Positions 17,590 through 27,549 are shown, counted from the first letter of the stretch. The stretch is 64,000 nt of DNA from Streptococcus chenjunshii (GCF_003086355.1 NZ_CP031733.1:434001-498000), one strand, 5' to 3'. Notes: generated by a model from the letters alone, not told the origin. Numbers and translations are program-made.

Positions 17590-18654
17590 ATGGAACAAAG
17601 AATCCTCAATTTTGAACAAAAACTTGCTCAGTCGGAGCTTGATGGTTTTCTAGTCACTAATTTGCTGAATATTTATTATTTAACAGGCTTTTCCGGGACT
17701 GAAGCCACTGTTTTTATCTCTAAAAACCGCCGGCTTTTTCTGACTGATGCCAGATACACGTTGATGGCAAGAAAAAGTGTTCAGGGTTTTGATATTATTG
17801 AAACACGTTCACCTTTGTCAGTGCTTGCCAACATCGTCAGCGCAGACGGTCTTTCCCGTCTGGGATTTGACAAACAGGTCACTTTTGCCTACTATCAAAA
17901 TCTTAAAGCCTGTTTAGCAGGAGTCGAACTGGCTGCAATGGATGATTTTACAGAAGAACTGCGTATGATTAAAGATTCCAATGAAATTGCAGCCATTAAG
18001 CGTGCCTGTCAGATTTCTGACCAGGCTTTTGCTGATGTTTTGAGCTTTATCAAACCGGGAGAAACCACTGAATTGGAAGTCGCCCATTTTTTAGATTTTC
18101 GCATGAGAGAATATGGAGCAGCAGGTATTTCTTTTGAAACTATAGCAGCTTCTGGCGGCCGTTCGGCTATGCCCCATGGAACGGCGACAGACAAGGCTAT
18201 TGTCTCTGGTGATATGCTGACGCTGGATTTTGGCTGCTATTACAACCACTATGTCAGCGATATGACACGTACCGTTCATATCGGTCCGCCAACAGATGAA
18301 GAATTTGACATTTATGAGACCGTTTTAAAGGCTAATCAAAGCTTGATTGAAGCGTCTAAAGCTGGCCTTAGCTACCGTGACTTTGATAGGATTCCGCGCC
18401 AAGTAATTGATGAGGCAGGATATGCTCAGTATTTCACACATGGCATTGGACACGGGATTGGTCTTGATATTCATGAACGTCCTTATTTTGGCAATGCTGA
18501 TGGGGTTGTTGAAGCTGGCATGGTTGTTACTGACGAACCGGGAATTTACCTAGATAATAAATACGGTGTCCGTATTGAGGATGATCTTCTTATCACTGCA
18601 GCAGGCTGTGAGGTACTGACACAGGCACCGAAAGAACTGATTATGCTTTCATGA
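17590..18654 (+). CDS. pepP: Xaa-Pro peptidase, M24 family (PepP/PepQ type)
   Basis: 354 residues: a creatinase-like N-terminal domain (1-125) and the pita-bread catalytic domain. Dinuclear metal ligands are visible as Asp in LDFGCYYNHYVSDMTRT, His in FTHGIGHGIGLDIHE, Glu in VVTDEPGIYL and Glu in GVRIEDDLLI. It removes residues next to proline from peptides. Aminopeptidase P and prolidase are hard to separate by eye; the conserved position upstream of efp in streptococci favours the Xaa-Pro aminopeptidase often written pepP. Start ATG 17590. Transcribed alone or with the following genes; a structured element separates it from the next gene. Confidence 0.92.
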   Translation: MEQRILNFEQKLAQSELDGFLVTNLLNIYYLTGFSGTEATVFISKNRRLFLTDARYTLMARKSVQGFDIIETRSPLSVLANIVSADGLSRLGFDKQVTFAYYQNLKACLAGVELAAMDDFTEELRMIKDSNEIAAIKRACQISDQAFADVLSFIKPGETTELEVAHFLDFRMREYGAAGISFETIAASGGRSAMPHGTATDKAIVSGDMLTLDFGCYYNHYVSDMTRTVHIGPPTDEEFDIYETVLKANQSLIEASKAGLSYRDFDRIPRQVIDEAGYAQYFTHGIGHGIGLDIHERPYFGNADGVVEAGMVVTDEPGIYLDNKYGVRIEDDLLITAAGCEVLTQAPKELIMLS

Positions 18655-18705
18655 AACCAGTATTTAAACTGCCGTTTTAGCAGAGACAGGTGCCTAGGTC
18701 CTATT

Positions 18706-18978
18706 GACAAAGTTGAATACGGCCTAAGCTTTTTTCAAAAAAGAGACGCAATCGAAGGAAGCGCAATCTGACGTATGAGTGTGGCGGCTTCTGTGAATTT
18801 GCTTACCAGCATGATGCAAGCAAATTGCTAAACAGCCCTAGCCGTAGCTGACTGAAGGCTTTGTCGTCTTAGCAGCCGCCCGCACCCTTCTAGTCATCTT
18901 GGCAGGGGTGCGCCGACGAAATCACAGATTTCGGGCTTACCGTCTTTTCATACGGATTTTTAACGGCCTTTGTATTTT
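18706..18978 (+). repeat. Long-form structured 5' element upstream of the dCMP deaminase gene
   Basis: It starts TTGAATACGGCCTAAGC and ends TTAACGGCCTTTGTATTTT, 18 bases before the start codon. The outer pair is GGCC/GGCC. The apical part holds the hairpin GAAATC-ACA-GATTTC, the GCACCC..GGGGTGC pair and TAGCCGTAGCTGACTGAAGG, shared with the other long copies. Confidence 0.8.
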
Positions 18979-18996
18979 GAGGAAGGAATATTTTTT

Positions 18997-19485
18997 ATGG
19001 TGAAGGATAAACGCCTATCTTGGCAGGATTATTTTATGGCTAATGCAGAACTGATTTCTAAGCGCTCAACATGCGATCGGGCTTTTGTGGGAGCGGTGTT
19101 GGTCAAAAACAATCGCATTATTGCTACTGGTTATAACGGAGGTGTTTCGGAAACTGCTAACTGTAATGAAGTTGGACACCAGATGGAAGACGGGCATTGC
19201 ATTCGAACAGTTCATGCGGAGATGAACGCTTTGATTCAGTGTGCTAAAGAAGGCATTTCGACTAATAACACAGAAATCTATGTGACGCATTTTCCGTGTA
19301 TCAATTGTACTAAGGCACTTTTGCAGGCCGGTATCAAAAAGATTACCTATAAGGCTAGTTATCACCCCCATCCTTTCGCTATTGAACTCCTTAAGGCAAA
19401 GCAGGTTCCCTATGTCCAGCACGATGTGCCGGAAATCAATCTGGGGAATGGCTTAAAGCCTATTACGGAGCAGAAAAAAATTTGA
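18997..19485 (+). CDS. Deoxycytidylate (dCMP) deaminase, ComEB-like
   Basis: 162 residues. Zinc-dependent deaminase motifs are present: HAEMNAL (proton shuttle Glu) and [13 protein letters not shown] (two Cys ligands). It converts dCMP to dUMP for thymidylate synthesis; in Bacillus the homologue sits in the comE operon as comEB. ATG 18997 follows GAGGAAGGA; an upstream TTG within the repeat element is not a credible start. Upstream lies a long structured element; downstream efp has its own promoter overlapping the end of this gene. Confidence 0.93.
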   Translation: MVKDKRLSWQDYFMANAELISKRSTCDRAFVGAVLVKNNRIIATGYNGGVSETANCNEVGHQMEDGHCIRTVHAEMNALIQCAKEGISTNNTEIYVTHFPCINCTKALLQAGIKKITYKASYHPHPFAIELLKAKQVPYVQHDVPEINLGNGLKPITEQKKI

Positions 19486-19510
19486 GTGCTTGTTTATTTT
19501 ATGATAAAAT
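19482..19510 (+). promoter_or_regulatory. efp promoter
   Basis: TTGAGT (19482-19487) and TAAAAT (19505-19510) with a 17-base spacer; the -35 overlaps the stop region of the deaminase gene. Confidence 0.6.
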
Positions 19511-19542
19511 GAGATGATAACTATTTATAAGAGGTAAAAACA

Positions 19543-20103
19543 ATGATTGAAGCAAGCAAGCTAAAAGCTGGGATGACTTTTGAAACGGCAGACAAGAAAC
19601 TGTTAAAAGTGCTGGAAGCCAGCCACCACAAACCCGGCAAAGGAAATACGGTTATGCGCATGAAACTGCGTGATGTACGAACCGGTTCCACATTTGATAC
19701 AACTTACCGTCCGGAAGAAAAATTTGAACAGGCTATTATTGAGACTCGGCCTGCACAGTATTTGTATCAAATGGATGATACGGGCTTTTTCATGGATACT
19801 GAAAATTATGAACAGTATGAAATTCCGGTCGTCAATATCGAACAAGAGCTGCTCTACATTCTTGAAAATTCTGAGGTGAAAATCCAATTTTACGGCAGTG
19901 AGGTCATTGGCATAACAGTGCCAACTACGGTTGAGCTGACGGTAACTGAAACACAGCCGTCAATTAAAGGGGCTACGGTAACTGGTTCAGGCAAACCTGC
20001 AACTCTGGAAACTGGTCTTGTTGTTAATGTGCCGGACTTTATTGAAGCAGGGCAAAAATTAATTATTAATACAACAGAAGGAACTTATGTTTCGCGTGCC
20101 TAA
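19543..20103 (+). CDS. efp: Elongation factor P
   Basis: 186 residues, standard length, three beta-barrel domains. The N-terminal loop [11 protein letters not shown] carries the lysine that reaches the peptidyl-transferase centre, and the EF-P signature lies in the C-terminal third. EF-P relieves ribosome stalling at polyproline. ATG 19543 follows AGAGGT. Heads the efp - Asp23 - nusB operon. Confidence 0.98.
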   Translation: MIEASKLKAGMTFETADKKLLKVLEASHHKPGKGNTVMRMKLRDVRTGSTFDTTYRPEEKFEQAIIETRPAQYLYQMDDTGFFMDTENYEQYEIPVVNIEQELLYILENSEVKIQFYGSEVIGITVPTTVELTVTETQPSIKGATVTGSGKPATLETGLVVNVPDFIEAGQKLIINTTEGTYVSRA

Positions 20104-20135
20104 GCCTTAGAGCCGGAGCTATAGAAAGGAATGCT

Positions 20136-20525
20136 ATGACAACTGAAAATATTGGCGAAATTGTTATCTCTCCCCGAGTGCTTGAAGTGATTACTGGAAT
20201 TGCTGCGACTAAAGTTGAAGGTGTCCATTCGCTGCATAATAAAACGGTGACTGACGGGCTCAGTAAAGCAACTTTGAGTAAAGGTGTCTATCTGCAGACC
20301 GAGGAAGATGGAACAGTTAATACGGATATTTATGTTTATCTGCAGTACGGTGTTTCTGTTCCTGAGGTTGCGATGGCTATTCAAAAAGCAGTGAAGGCCG
20401 CTGTTTATGAAATGGCAGATGTTGTGGTTTCGGCGGTTAACATCCATGTTCAAGGGATTGTAGCTGAAAAAACAGCAAAACCCGATATGAAATCTCTGTT
20501 TGATGAGGATTTCCTAGATGACTAA
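20136..20525 (+). CDS. Asp23/Gls24-family envelope stress protein
   Basis: 129 residues, one Asp23 domain ([20 protein letters not shown], then [16 protein letters not shown]). Homologues (YloU/AmaP-associated) are linked to envelope stress; the exact role is unclear. Conserved between efp and nusB in streptococci; its last 8 bases overlap the nusB start, implying translational coupling. Confidence 0.92.
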   Translation: MTTENIGEIVISPRVLEVITGIAATKVEGVHSLHNKTVTDGLSKATLSKGVYLQTEEDGTVNTDIYVYLQYGVSVPEVAMAIQKAVKAAVYEMADVVVSAVNIHVQGIVAEKTAKPDMKSLFDEDFLDD

Positions 20526-20964
20526 GACATTTGAAGATTCGCGCCGTGATTTGCGTGAGCGTGCTTTTCAGACTTTATTCAGCTTAGAACTTGGCGGCGA
20601 TACTCTGGGAGCTATGCAGTTTGCTTACGATTATGATAAGGAACAGGAAAATCAGGAAATCCCTGTTTTTCTTTCCAGCCTTGTCACAGGAGTTTTAGCC
20701 TATCAAAAGGACTTAGATCAGATAATCAGCCAGCACTTAAGAACAGGCTGGTCTTTAGAACGCCTCACATTAACGGATAAAACCTTGCTGCGCTTAGGGT
20801 TGTATGAGATTAAATATTTCAAAGAAACACCTGACCGTGTAGCGGTTAATGAGATTATTGAAATTGCGAAAAAATATTCTGATAAAACATCCGCAAAGTT
20901 TGTTAATGGTCTGTTAAGCCAGTTTGTTGTCGAAGAGAAGGACGAAGCTGACAGTCCTGTCTGA
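20518..20964 (+). CDS. nusB: Transcription antitermination protein NusB
   Basis: 148 residues, all-helical. The opening [20 protein letters not shown] and the core [27 protein letters not shown] are typical. NusB with S10 (NusE) binds boxA RNA for rRNA antitermination. Overlaps the preceding gene by 8 bases and ends before a strong terminator. Confidence 0.97.
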   Translation: MTKTFEDSRRDLRERAFQTLFSLELGGDTLGAMQFAYDYDKEQENQEIPVFLSSLVTGVLAYQKDLDQIISQHLRTGWSLERLTLTDKTLLRLGLYEIKYFKETPDRVAVNEIIEIAKKYSDKTSAKFVNGLLSQFVVEEKDEADSPV

Positions 20965-20991
20965 TTAGGCTGCAGAGCTTTTAAAAAATAT

Positions 20992-21034
20992 AACAGGGTG
21001 AGCAAAAACGAAAATTTTTGCTCACCCTGTTTTT
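20992..21034 (+). terminator. nusB operon terminator
   Basis: AACAGGGTGAGCAAAAA (20992-21008), loop CGAAAA, TTTTTGCTCACCCTGTT (21015-21031), then T-run: a 17-base perfect stem. Confidence 0.95.
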
Positions 21035-21103
21035 GGTTAAAAATGCGATTATAGTCATTTTACTGCAAAATATAGAGAGTCTCTTGCTTATTAGCAGAGG
21101 CTA

Positions 21104-21132
21104 TTGAATTATGAAACCGTTTTCGCTATAAT
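21104..21132 (+). promoter_or_regulatory. Promoter of the first GH32 gene with LacI/CcpA-type operator in the spacer
   Basis: TTGAAT (21104-21109), 17-base spacer, TATAAT (21127-21132). The spacer contains TGAAACCGTTTTCG (21112-21125), close to catabolite-responsive and ScrR-type operators, so CcpA or ScrR repression is likely. Confidence 0.65.
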
Positions 21133-21176
21133 GTAAGAAAGTGAAGTTTACTGAACTGATCTGGTCTTTGTATCTT

Positions 21177-21291
21177 ATTGGAACTGAACACGCCCTAAAA
21201 GCTCGGAAAAAAGATGCCCCTCCCTCGTGTTTTGCAGCACATCGGTCGGGTCCCTATTTTTCAGTCGCTTTCTTAACGGGCTTTGTATCTT
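21177..21291 (+). repeat. Short-form structured 5' element upstream of the GH32 gene
   Basis: It starts TTGGAACTGAACACGCCCTA and ends TTAACGGGCTTTGTATCTT, 17 bases before the start codon. Arms pair as GCCC/GGGC, AAAGC/GCTTT and GAAAAA/TTTTTC. Compared with other copies, the second arm has a compensated C-G to A-T change. A remnant 3' tail of another unit (TGGTCTTTGTATCTT) precedes it at 21162-21176. Confidence 0.8.
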
Positions 21292-21308
21292 ATGTTAGGG
21301 AGTTGTTG

Positions 21309-22766
21309 ATGAAAGAATGGACACTTGCAGAACGTTACCGTGTTTTAAAAGATAAAAGTGAGCTTGAGCTGCTCTACAACCGTACCAAGCAGTCGCTTTA
21401 CCGTCAGGCTTACCATGTTCAGCCAATAACAGGGCTTTCCAGTGATCCTAATGGCTTTATCTACCACCAAGGTTTGTGGCACCTTTTTTATCAGTGGTGT
21501 CCCTGGGGAGCTGTTCACGGTTTAAAATACTGGTACCATACAGTATCGGCAGACCTTATTCATTGGCAGAATAAAGGGATAGGTCTTGCTCCGGATACAC
21601 GTTATGATAATAAGGGTGTCCATTCAGGCTCTGGTTTCTCGGAAGGTTCTGATTTTTATCTTTTTTATACAGGCAATCATCGGGATGAAAACTGGATTAG
21701 GACGCCTTATACTTGTGCGGCTAAGGTTAACGAAGCCGGAGAAATTAAAAAATTATCTCAGCCGCTTTTTGGTCCCCATCCCGACTATGCGGAGCATCAG
21801 CGTGACCCCAAAATTGTTTATCACGAAGCAAAACAGAGTTATTATATTTTATTGGGAGCTCAGTCGAAGGAACTTAAAGGCAAGGTGCTGGTTTATAAAT
21901 CCAAACATTTGCTTGAAGATTGGCATTTTGCTGGAGAATTGAGAGTTCCGGGCTATGAAGATTTAGGAGGCATGTGGGAATGCCCGTCAATTGCTCATAT
22001 TGATGGTAAGGATGTCCTAGTGTTTTCACCTCAGTATACTAAACTTCCCGGAAGAAGCAACAACACTAACCATAATATTTATCTCATCGGCCGGATGGAT
22101 TATGACCGTTTAACCTTCACAGCTGAGGGACCATATCGTTTTTTAGACTATGGCTTTGATTTTTACGCTGCCCAATTTGCTGCTAATGTTCAGGAAATGG
22201 ACCGTGCTGTTTTAACAGCTTGGATAGGCCTTCCGGATAATCATTATCCGACAGAAAATGAAGATTGGGAAGGAAGCCTCACCTTACCCAGAGAGCTGCG
22301 GATCGTTAACGGCCGCTTGCGGCAGCTGCCGTTAGCGCAAATCAAAGAATTGAGGCAGGAAAAGCTGCAAAGTGAACAAGAACTGCCCAGAGTCTGTGAG
22401 ATTCAGGCTATTAATAAGGGAGCAGATTTCTGCCTGAAGCTTTTTGCACGGTCGGACGGCAGCGGCGGTTTGATTATTTCGTATGATGCTGCCAACAATA
22501 GCTGTCTTATTGATCGCAGTCAGATGGCTCAGCGGTTTAACCGTGAATTGGGGGAACAGCTGACTATACCGCTGGACAGTCCTTTAACCAATCTGGCTGT
22601 TTTCGTTGACAGAAGTTCTGTCGAACTTTTTATCAATCAAGGCGAAGCCACCTTTACTTCCCACCTTTATCCAGTAGAGGAAGAGCATACTTATACAGTC
22701 AGCGGAGAACTGGATGTGGCTATTTGGACTTTAAAAACCGCAGTCAGTGACGAGTTTATTATTTAA
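21309..22766 (+). CDS. GH32 glycosidase, sucrose-6-phosphate hydrolase type (second paralogue)
   Basis: 485 residues, the same length as ScrB nearby. A five-bladed propeller (about 30-345) carries nucleophile Asp46 in GLSSDPNGF, the transition-state Asp in QRDPKIV and acid/base Glu224 in MWECPSI, followed by a beta-sandwich C-terminus. The usual NDPNG is SDPNG here, and QWCPWGAVHGLKYWYH replaces the common QYFPFGAAHGLKSW. No signal peptide, so it acts inside the cell on phosphorylated sucrose or a related fructoside. ATG 21309 follows AGGGAG; more upstream starts lie in the repeat element. It has its own promoter with a catabolite-type operator and its own terminator. Mutans streptococci normally carry one scrB, so this looks like an added or duplicated gene. 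Confidence 0.88.
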   Translation: MKEWTLAERYRVLKDKSELELLYNRTKQSLYRQAYHVQPITGLSSDPNGFIYHQGLWHLFYQWCPWGAVHGLKYWYHTVSADLIHWQNKGIGLAPDTRYDNKGVHSGSGFSEGSDFYLFYTGNHRDENWIRTPYTCAAKVNEAGEIKKLSQPLFGPHPDYAEHQRDPKIVYHEAKQSYYILLGAQSKELKGKVLVYKSKHLLEDWHFAGELRVPGYEDLGGMWECPSIAHIDGKDVLVFSPQYTKLPGRSNNTNHNIYLIGRMDYDRLTFTAEGPYRFLDYGFDFYAAQFAANVQEMDRAVLTAWIGLPDNHYPTENEDWEGSLTLPRELRIVNGRLRQLPLAQIKELRQEKLQSEQELPRVCEIQAINKGADFCLKLFARSDGSGGLIISYDAANNSCLIDRSQMAQRFNRELGEQLTIPLDSPLTNLAVFVDRSSVELFINQGEATFTSHLYPVEEEHTYTVSGELDVAIWTLKTAVSDEFII

Positions 22767-22806
22767 AAATCCGCCAAGCTTTCAATACAAGCTTGGCGGA
22801 TTTTAG
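22766..22806 (+). terminator. Terminator after the first GH32 gene
   Basis: AAAATCCGCCAAGCTT (22766-22781), 7-base loop, AAGCTTGGCGGATTTT (22789-22804). It is near-symmetric and may also end scrR transcripts from the opposite strand. Confidence 0.9.
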
Positions 22807-22863
22807 TGTTATTATTGCTATCAGCTTTGATGTTTTTTGAAGTCTATCAAATAGACAGCTGCA

Positions 22864-23829
22864 TCAAATGCTTTTACCCGGGAGTAGGGTGATTGGCAGA
22901 ATATATTCTAATTTAAGGTCGTCATCACCTTGGATTTTTTTGAGAAGCAGTTCTACCATTAATTTTGCGATATCCTTGATGGGCTGTTTGACGGTAGTTA
23001 AATAAGGCACATAATTTTCGATGAAGGCTGTTCCGTCGTAACCAATAATTTTTAATTGCTCAGGAATGCTGATTCCGAGTTCTGCTGCAAGTTTCATCAC
23101 CAGCATAGCCGTAACATCGTCAGAAGTGAAAACACCGTCTGGTTTGGTCCGTTTCATCAAATTTTTAATTTCCATCATTTTACGGACAGGGGAAAAATCG
23201 CTGGACAAATTAATGTAGGTTGCATCAGGCAGAACAGAACTGAAACCGATGCGCCGTCTGGCTGTCGGAGAGTCGCTGTCATCATTGCCGGTAATCATAA
23301 CGATATTTTGGCAGCCTGCTTTTGTCAGCGTTTGAGCAGCTAGAGCACCGCCGGCAAAATTATCTGAGGAAACGACAGGAATGTTGGGAGCCAGATTACG
23401 GTCAAAGGCAATAATCGGTGCAGTAACACGGTTATAATCGGAAATTCCTAAATTATGGCTGCCGGAAATAATACCATCCACCTGGTTGGCTTCCAGCATT
23501 TCCAGATATTCCTTTTCTTTTTCGGAATTGTGCTCACTGTTACAGATGATAGTCTTATAGCCTGCTTCGAAAAAGTCACGCTCCAAATATTCGATCAATT
23601 CAGCATAGAAGATATGGCTGATATTAGGAAAAATCAGGCCGATAAGTTTGGCTGATTTTCCCTGCAGACTGCGGGCTAGGTTGTTTGGGCGGTAACCGAG
23701 TTCCTGCATGGCTTGAGTGACTTTTGCGATTGTTTTTTCTGATAAGTAGCCTCTTCTGTTAATAACCCTTGAAACAGTGGTCGGGCTCACGCCGGCCAAT
23801 TTTGCAACATCAGTTAGTTTTGCGACCAT
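22864..23829 (-). CDS. scrR: Sucrose operon repressor ScrR, LacI family
   Basis: 321 residues. LacI-type helix-turn-helix at the N-terminus (KLTDVAKLAGVSPTTVSRVI) followed by the hinge RPNNLARSLQGK and a periplasmic-binding-like sensor domain. Strong resemblance to S. mutans ScrR, which represses scrA and scrB and responds to sugar phosphate. Start MVAKLTD (ATG 23829) matches known ScrR proteins; an in-frame ATG 12 bases upstream is possible. The gene start overlaps the scrB 3' end, giving a scrB-scrR operon with autoregulation. Confidence 0.95.
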   Translation of the reverse strand: MVAKLTDVAKLAGVSPTTVSRVINRRGYLSEKTIAKVTQAMQELGYRPNNLARSLQGKSAKLIGLIFPNISHIFYAELIEYLERDFFEAGYKTIICNSEHNSEKEKEYLEMLEANQVDGIISGSHNLGISDYNRVTAPIIAFDRNLAPNIPVVSSDNFAGGALAAQTLTKAGCQNIVMITGNDDSDSPTARRRIGFSSVLPDATYINLSSDFSPVRKMMEIKNLMKRTKPDGVFTSDDVTAMLVMKLAAELGISIPEQLKIIGYDGTAFIENYVPYLTTVKQPIKDIAKLMVELLLKKIQGDDDLKLEYILPITLLPGKSI

Positions 23830-25267
23830 AATCCAATTCATAGTATTTTCCGCTTACCTTACCGCTTTTGGCAAGGATGCCTGTTTGATTGTTGTCAGGG
23901 AAAATACGGCCGGAAAATACTTTTTCTCCTTTGTTAATAAAAATTTCAAATACCGATTTATCGATAAAAATACTGGCAGTTATCAGCCCCGGTTCAACAG
24001 AGCAGGAACGGCTCTGACCATATTCCAGTGCATACTGTTCCCCAGCTTGGCTTCTGTCAATTGTAACTGTACCGCGCTCACTGTCTACCTTGATGGAAAG
24101 ACCTCTCCCTTTCTGATCGGCAAAGAGGATAATTTCTGTCTGACTGTGAGCTGCAAAAGTTAATTCCAGCTCATAAACATTGTCGGTAGCAGGCAAATCG
24201 ACAACATCATGTCCTTCGTCTTTGCGCAGGCTGCTGATTGCTTCGACAGGATACTGGTACAGCTTTCCGTCTTTGATTTTCAGTTCTTTAACAAGTGAGA
24301 GAACACCTTGATAATCATACTTATCTGTCGGGTAATCAATATCAGGCAGTCCCAGCCAGCTGACTGTGAGGGCACGTCCGTCAGGAGCATTAAAAGCTTG
24401 AGTTGCATAAGCTTCAAAGCCATAGTCCAGATTTTGGATGGCAGACAGATTGTGAAGTTTCCCTGTCTGAGGCTCAAAAGACTGAGCAATCTTATACATA
24501 TTAGGGTAAATATTATGATAATCTATAACAGCTTTATCAAGGCCTTGCGGACAGTAGAGCAGAACTGGCTGTCCATCGACAAACACAAGGTTAGGACACT
24601 CCATCATATAAGCAGTCTGATCGTTGTCAAAATCCAAATCAGCAACAAAACTCCAAGTCTTATAGTCGCGGTTATCAGCCTTATAAAGTTTAATGAAGCC
24701 CTTCTCATTTTTATCCTGAGCGCCGATTAAGGCATAATATTCTCCGTCAAAATAGAAAATCTGTGGATCACGGAAATGTGCTGTCACGTCATCAGGCTGA
24801 GCAATCAGTGTCTGAGGAACCTTTTCCCAGTTGCCGTCACTGTCAAGAAGCACTCCGTTTTGATAGGTCTGGCGCAGCCAGTTTTCATCACGGACATTGC
24901 CGGTATAGAAAATAAAAAGCTTATCACCAAACTGCATAGCCGATCCGGAATACATACCATGGCTGTCTAAAGGAGTAGTAGGGGTTAAAACAGTTCCAGT
25001 CTCTTCAAAATGAACCAGATCCTCAGATTCCGTCTGAACCCATGATTTCAGACCATGAGCCGCTCCAAAGGGGAAATATTGATAAAACAGCTGCCATTTG
25101 CCCTTGAAAAAAGAAAAACCATTAGGATCATTCAGCAAACCGTAAGGAGGTTCAACATGAAAGTTGGTATGCCAAGGAGAGCGCGCAGCATTTTCCTTGA
25201 TTTTTTTAACCTCTTCTTCGGTCCATTCAGCATAAGGTTTATATCTTTGCTCGCGTGTTAGCGCCAT
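23810..25267 (-). CDS. scrB: Sucrose-6-phosphate hydrolase ScrB, GH32
   Basis: 485 residues. Catalytic residues: Asp47 in GLLNDPNGF, the RDP motif in HFRDPQIF and acid/base Glu223 in MMECPNL; C-terminal beta-sandwich with IFINKGEKVFSGRIFP. It splits sucrose-6-phosphate delivered by ScrA into glucose-6-phosphate and fructose. Cytoplasmic, no signal peptide. ATG 25267 follows ACGGAGGCACAG. Divergent from scrA over a 192-base control region with two operators, and overlapping scrR at its 3' end. Confidence 0.96.
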   Translation of the reverse strand: MALTREQRYKPYAEWTEEEVKKIKENAARSPWHTNFHVEPPYGLLNDPNGFSFFKGKWQLFYQYFPFGAAHGLKSWVQTESEDLVHFEETGTVLTPTTPLDSHGMYSGSAMQFGDKLFIFYTGNVRDENWLRQTYQNGVLLDSDGNWEKVPQTLIAQPDDVTAHFRDPQIFYFDGEYYALIGAQDKNEKGFIKLYKADNRDYKTWSFVADLDFDNDQTAYMMECPNLVFVDGQPVLLYCPQGLDKAVIDYHNIYPNMYKIAQSFEPQTGKLHNLSAIQNLDYGFEAYATQAFNAPDGRALTVSWLGLPDIDYPTDKYDYQGVLSLVKELKIKDGKLYQYPVEAISSLRKDEGHDVVDLPATDNVYELELTFAAHSQTEIILFADQKGRGLSIKVDSERGTVTIDRSQAGEQYALEYGQSRSCSVEPGLITASIFIDKSVFEIFINKGEKVFSGRIFPDNNQTGILAKSGKVSGKYYELDYGRKTN

Positions 25268-25365
25268 CTGTGCCTCCGTTTAAATAACTTTATAACTATA
25301 TAATAGACGTTTTCAGAACAAAAAGCAATTAAATGCGGTAAAAAAACATAATCCGAAGAAATTTC

Positions 25366-25381
25366 TGTAAAGCGCTTGACA
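25366..25381. promoter_or_regulatory. Operator 1 in the scrB-scrA control region
   Basis: TGTAAAGCGCTTGACA matches the catabolite-responsive / LacI-type consensus TGNAANCGNNNNCA-like dyad and overlaps the -35 of scrA, so bound CcpA or ScrR would block initiation. Confidence 0.75.
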
Positions 25382-25403
25382 TATTAATAAAAAATGTTAC
25401 AAT
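25376..25403 (+). promoter_or_regulatory. scrA promoter
   Basis: Perfect -35 TTGACA (25376-25381), 16-base spacer, -10 TACAAT (25398-25403). A minus-strand promoter for scrB (TTGCTT / TATTAT, 17-base spacer) is visible at about 25303-25331. Confidence 0.8.
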
Positions 25404-25419
25404 AAGAATACAATGAAAG

Positions 25420-25432
25420 TGAAACGCTTTCA
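25420..25432. promoter_or_regulatory. Operator 2 in the scrB-scrA control region
   Basis: TGAAACGCTTTCA is a near-perfect LacI-family dyad located just downstream of the scrA -10, typical of ScrR operators in S. mutans. Confidence 0.75.
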
Positions 25433-25459
25433 AATTGAAAAAATGAGGAGAATTGCTTT

Positions 25460-27415
25460 ATGGATTATAATAAAGTGGCTGGGGAAGTTATCAAGGCCGT
25501 AGGGAAAGATAATCTAGTAGCTGCAGCTCACTGTGCTACCCGCCTTCGGCTGGTTCTGAAGGATGATACAAAGGTTAATCAGGAACTTCTTGATAACGAT
25601 CCTGATGTTAAGGGAACTTTCAAAATTGACGGACAATATCAAGTTATTATTGGTGCCGGAGATGTAAACTTTGTTTACGAAGAACTGATTAAACAAACAG
25701 GTCTTTCAGAAGTTTCTACTGATGATTTGAAAAAAATCGTTGCAAGTAATACTAAGTTTAACCCAATTATGGCTTTAATTAAGCTGTTATCGGATATTTT
25801 TGTACCAATTATACCTGCCTTGGTTGCAGGCGGTCTGTTGATGGCTTTGAGGAATTTCTTGACATCACCGGATTTGTTTGGACCGCAGTCACTGGAACAG
25901 CAGTTTCCGGCAATTCAAGGTTTATCAGAGATGATTCAGCTGATGTCAGCTGCACCATTTATGTTCTTACCTGTACTGGTAGGTATTTCAGCTGCGAAAA
26001 GATTTGGTGCTAACCAATTCTTAGGGGCAGCTATCGGTATGATTATGACAACGCCGGATCTTGGCGGCGCTGATAAATTTTGGGATCTTTTTGGATACCA
26101 TGTAGCCCAAACAAGCTATGTTTATCAGGTTATTCCTGTATTGGCAGCAGTATTTATTTTATCAAAGCTAGAAAAATTCTTCCACAAGCGTCTGCCATCA
26201 GCTGTTGACTTTACTTTCACTCCACTTTTGTCAGTAATGATTACTGGGATTTTAACCTTTACTGTTATTGGACCGGTAATGATGGTTGTTTCAGATGCTG
26301 TTACAAATGTTATTGTTTGGCTGTACAATACAACAGGATTTATTGGAATGGGTATTTTTGGTGGAACCTATTCGCTAATCGTTATGACAGGTTTGCACCA
26401 GTCATTTCCTGCTATTGAAACACAGCTTCTTTCTGCCTTGCAACAAGGAAAAGGAGCAGGGGACTATATATTTGTTGTAGCATCTATGGCTAATGTGGCA
26501 CAAGGTGCTGCGACTCTTGCAATCTGGTTCCTGACTAAAAATTCTAAAACAAAAGGTTTGGCATCTTCTGCTTCGGTATCAGCTTTCTTGGGGATTACAG
26601 AACCGGCTCTGTTTGGTGTTAACTTAAAATACCGCTTCCCATTCTTCTGTGCTTTAGTAGGTTCTGCCATAGGTGCTGCAATTGCAGGTCTGACAAATGT
26701 TATAGCAGCTTCTTTAGGTGCTGCTGGATTCATTGGTTTCCTTTCTATTCAGGCTAAATCAATTCCAATGTACGTTGTTGCTGAATTAATTTCTTTCGCT
26801 ATTGCTTTTGCTCTCACTTATGTTTACGGTAAAACAAGAGCTTCGTCAGTATTTGCCGCGGAAGCAGCTGCAGCGCTTGCTGAAGCAGAAGTTGAACCAA
26901 CTTCAGATGCAGCACCGGCTGTTGAAGAAAAAGTTGTTGAAGAAGCACCTGTAGCGTTGGCTGATACAACAATCCAAGCACCGCTTTCCGGTGAAGTTGT
27001 TGCACTTGAAGATGTTAACGATCCGGTATTTTCAAGTGGTGCTATGGGCCAAGGTTTAGCTGTAAAACCAAGTCAGGATGCTGTTTATGCTCCTGCTGAC
27101 GCTGAAGTAACCATCGCTTTTGAAACCGGTCATGCTTATGGCCTGAAAACAGAAACTGGTGCTGAAATTTTGATTCACATCGGTATTGATACCGTTTCTA
27201 TGGACGGTGACGGCTTTGTTAAAAATGTTTCTGCCGGACAGAAAGTTAAGGCCGGCGATAAACTCGGATCCTTTGACTCAAGTAAAATTGCTGCAGCTGG
27301 GTTGGATAACACTACTATGGTTATCGTAACTAACTCAGCCGACTTTGCTTCAGTTGAAGGCCTGGCAAGCGGTTCTGTTAAACATGGTGATGATCTGCTT
27401 AAAGCGACAAAATAA
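25460..27415 (+). CDS. scrA: Sucrose PTS transporter EIIBCA
   Basis: 651 residues in the order EIIB-EIIC-EIIA. EIIB phosphocysteine Cys25 lies in [16 protein letters not shown] (about 105-455) has some ten membrane segments with [18 protein letters not shown]; an Ala/Glu-rich linker (about 470-495) leads to EIIA with phosphohistidine His573 in [17 protein letters not shown]. It imports sucrose as sucrose-6-phosphate. The order with scrB, scrR and scrK and the operators between scrB and scrA identify it. Ends before a clear terminator. Confidence 0.97.
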   Translation: MDYNKVAGEVIKAVGKDNLVAAAHCATRLRLVLKDDTKVNQELLDNDPDVKGTFKIDGQYQVIIGAGDVNFVYEELIKQTGLSEVSTDDLKKIVASNTKFNPIMALIKLLSDIFVPIIPALVAGGLLMALRNFLTSPDLFGPQSLEQQFPAIQGLSEMIQLMSAAPFMFLPVLVGISAAKRFGANQFLGAAIGMIMTTPDLGGADKFWDLFGYHVAQTSYVYQVIPVLAAVFILSKLEKFFHKRLPSAVDFTFTPLLSVMITGILTFTVIGPVMMVVSDAVTNVIVWLYNTTGFIGMGIFGGTYSLIVMTGLHQSFPAIETQLLSALQQGKGAGDYIFVVASMANVAQGAATLAIWFLTKNSKTKGLASSASVSAFLGITEPALFGVNLKYRFPFFCALVGSAIGAAIAGLTNVIAASLGAAGFIGFLSIQAKSIPMYVVAELISFAIAFALTYVYGKTRASSVFAAEAAAALAEAEVEPTSDAAPAVEEKVVEEAPVALADTTIQAPLSGEVVALEDVNDPVFSSGAMGQGLAVKPSQDAVYAPADAEVTIAFETGHAYGLKTETGAEILIHIGIDTVSMDGDGFVKNVSAGQKVKAGDKLGSFDSSKIAAAGLDNTTMVIVTNSADFASVEGLASGSVKHGDDLLKATK

Positions 27416-27517
27416 CAAACCGTCTGTGATCTGGTCAAAACAGGACTTTAGATGAAAAACGGCAGTTTTGTCTGCAAAAGGTGGTTTTGCCTTGTTAACA
27501 CAACAAAACAATAAATG

Positions 27518-27549
27518 AAAGGCTGGGATCAAAGTCCCAGCCTTTTTTT
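27518..27549 (+). terminator. scrA terminator
   Basis: AAAGGCTGGGA-TCAAAG-TCCCAGCCTTT followed by a T-run. Confidence 0.95.
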
